From Cristatella mucedo (taxonomy: Eukaryota > Bryozoa > Phylactolaemata > Cristatellidae): 64,000 bases of DNA. This document shows, in pieces, positions 63,060 to 64,000 of the stretch. The notes under the pieces are model-generated. The model was not told where the DNA came from and ran no database searches. It saw only the letters and a list, made by a program, of their open reading frames with translations. Both the position numbers and the translations under genes were made by a program. Positions within the stretch are counted from its first letter, which is position 1; the number at the start of each line of letters is the position of its first letter. The stretch covers positions 4,165,001-4,229,000 of the forward strand of contig WPIO01000019.1 of assembly GCA_009760855.2 (NCBI GenBank), written 5' to 3'.

Positions 63060-63400
63060 AAGATTAAACTGCAGTCGGAGGAGCCAGCGAAGAAAATCTG
63101 GACACAGCAAGCGCAGTGGCCCGAAGCGTTGCCGAGACAGTGCCTGTACTCTCTAGTGCCGCCGAAGGTCTCGCCGCCGCTGGCTCACTCAAATCGTCGC
63201 TTCTGACACCGGTTAAGACTCGGCCTGCCTGCTCACCGGAAGTACCGTTGCTGCACTCACTCAGCTCGCGCCCTCGCTTCCTTCTGCCGCAGCGGCTGAC
63301 CGGTATCCACGGCTTTACCGCATCACCGCATAGCGACTGACAGGATCGCTCCACATTCGCACGAGTGACAGCGAGTATCGAGCAGCTGCAGCACTTCATG
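63060..63400 (-). other. CpG-rich segment, possible promoter or first exon of the FBXW9-like gene
   Basis: CG dinucleotides cluster here, and a - strand frame of 111 codons (63064-63399) is open, with a Ser/Ala/Pro-rich end like the low-complexity N terminus of FBXW9. There is no alignable motif, so this is position and composition only. Confidence 0.25.
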
Positions 63401-63439
63401 CATGCACGAGGGGGGATAACTTATCTCTGCTCTAGTCGG

Positions 63440-63452
63440 GGGGGGGGGGGGC
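63440..63452. repeat. poly-G run
   Basis: Thirteen consecutive G. Confidence 0.9.
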
Positions 63453-63744
63453 AAACAGCAATAGCTGTGCACTAATCCAAGAAAACTGAGCTATGCGGCT
63501 CAGTTGAGGACGCATGCCTATGCACTTGCCTGGCCCAGTCAGCGAGGGCAAACTCGGCCACGGTCAAACCTGTGCAGGATTCGGTTCATTTTGCCAGCCA
63601 GATGTCCTACGAACCGCTCGCCATGAACTCGATATCGTGCATGTCACGTACCCATGGTTTTCGACTCTCCTGCAAAGAGTTGTGAAGCGCATAGATAGAG
63701 ATATACTGCTCTTACGGCACTACAATAATGACCTATTATCACTA

Positions 63745-63815
63745 CTATATTAACAATAATAATAATAGTAAAAGTTTATAAAGAGCCCTCAGAGAACTCA
63801 ATCTCTGTATGGGTG
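63745..63815 (-). mobile_element. LINE-B 3' tail
   Basis: On the + strand it reads ATTAACAATAATAATAATAG, then AAAGAGCCCTCAGAGAACTC, then AATCTCTGTATGGG. This is the (ATT)n end and one side of the stem-loop, 5'-truncated. Confidence 0.7.
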
Positions 63816-64000
63816 AAAACCGAAGCAGTTCAGTGGTTTCCCACAGCCACGTAAGGCTGTCGGAATTTCTCCAATGCGACCCGACGCCATGGCTTGCCCG
63901 AATTGAATCACATTTTCAGTTCCTACCAATCGACGGCCAGCGTATTAAGTTCTCACATCAGCCACCATTGGCTAACCGATGGCATACGAGTTGGCCGATT

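Overview
The window is animal (metazoan) nuclear DNA. Coding exons are short and separated by kilobase-scale introns with GT/AG borders, simple-sequence tracts are abundant, and interspersed repeats (tRNA-derived SINEs, non-LTR retrotransposons, a pogo/Tigger-like DNA transposon remnant) fill most of the non-coding space. I cannot name the species; nothing seen is specific to vertebrates or to insects.

Three conserved protein-coding genes were assembled exon by exon. (1) On the + strand, a calcium- and integrin-binding protein of the CIB family (7 exons, 8070-25627, about 192 aa, complete, with an N-myristoylation-type start); its first exon lies in a CpG-rich promoter region. (2) On the - strand, a complete SLC35E1-type member of the triose-phosphate/nucleotide-sugar transporter superfamily (6 exons, 45262 down to 36134, about 384 aa). 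(3) On the - strand, most of the WD40 propeller of an FBXW9-type F-box/WD protein (four firm exons 60727-59094, two weak candidate terminal exons to 56729); its F-box end was not found and may lie beyond the window. No functional link between the three is evident, but the human relatives CIB3, SLC35E1 and FBXW9 all map to 19p13.1, so the grouping may be an old linkage.

Layout: 1-4084, GC-rich and simple-sequence DNA with two SINEs; 4085-6876, a degenerate ~170-bp tandem satellite rich in ATTGC pentamers; 7200-8900, CpG-rich promoter and exon 1 of the CIB gene; 8121-25605, CIB introns with microsatellites, a 17-bp minisatellite, SINEs and LINE fragments; 25628-36133, repeat-rich intergenic DNA and the SLC35E1 3' region; 36134-45262, SLC35E1; 45263-52860, intergenic DNA with a LINE fragment at the SLC35E1 5' end, a Tigger-like element, SINEs and a perfect palindrome; 52861-56470, a nearly full-length non-LTR retrotransposon inserted inside a SINE; 56500-64000, FBXW9-like exons and further repeats.

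The repeats are informative. Two SINE families (called A and B here) and two LINE families (called LINE-A and LINE-B here) recur. SINE-A ends in the same 3' stem-loop as LINE-B, which suggests that LINE-B machinery mobilised SINE-A. Family names are local labels; no database was consulted.
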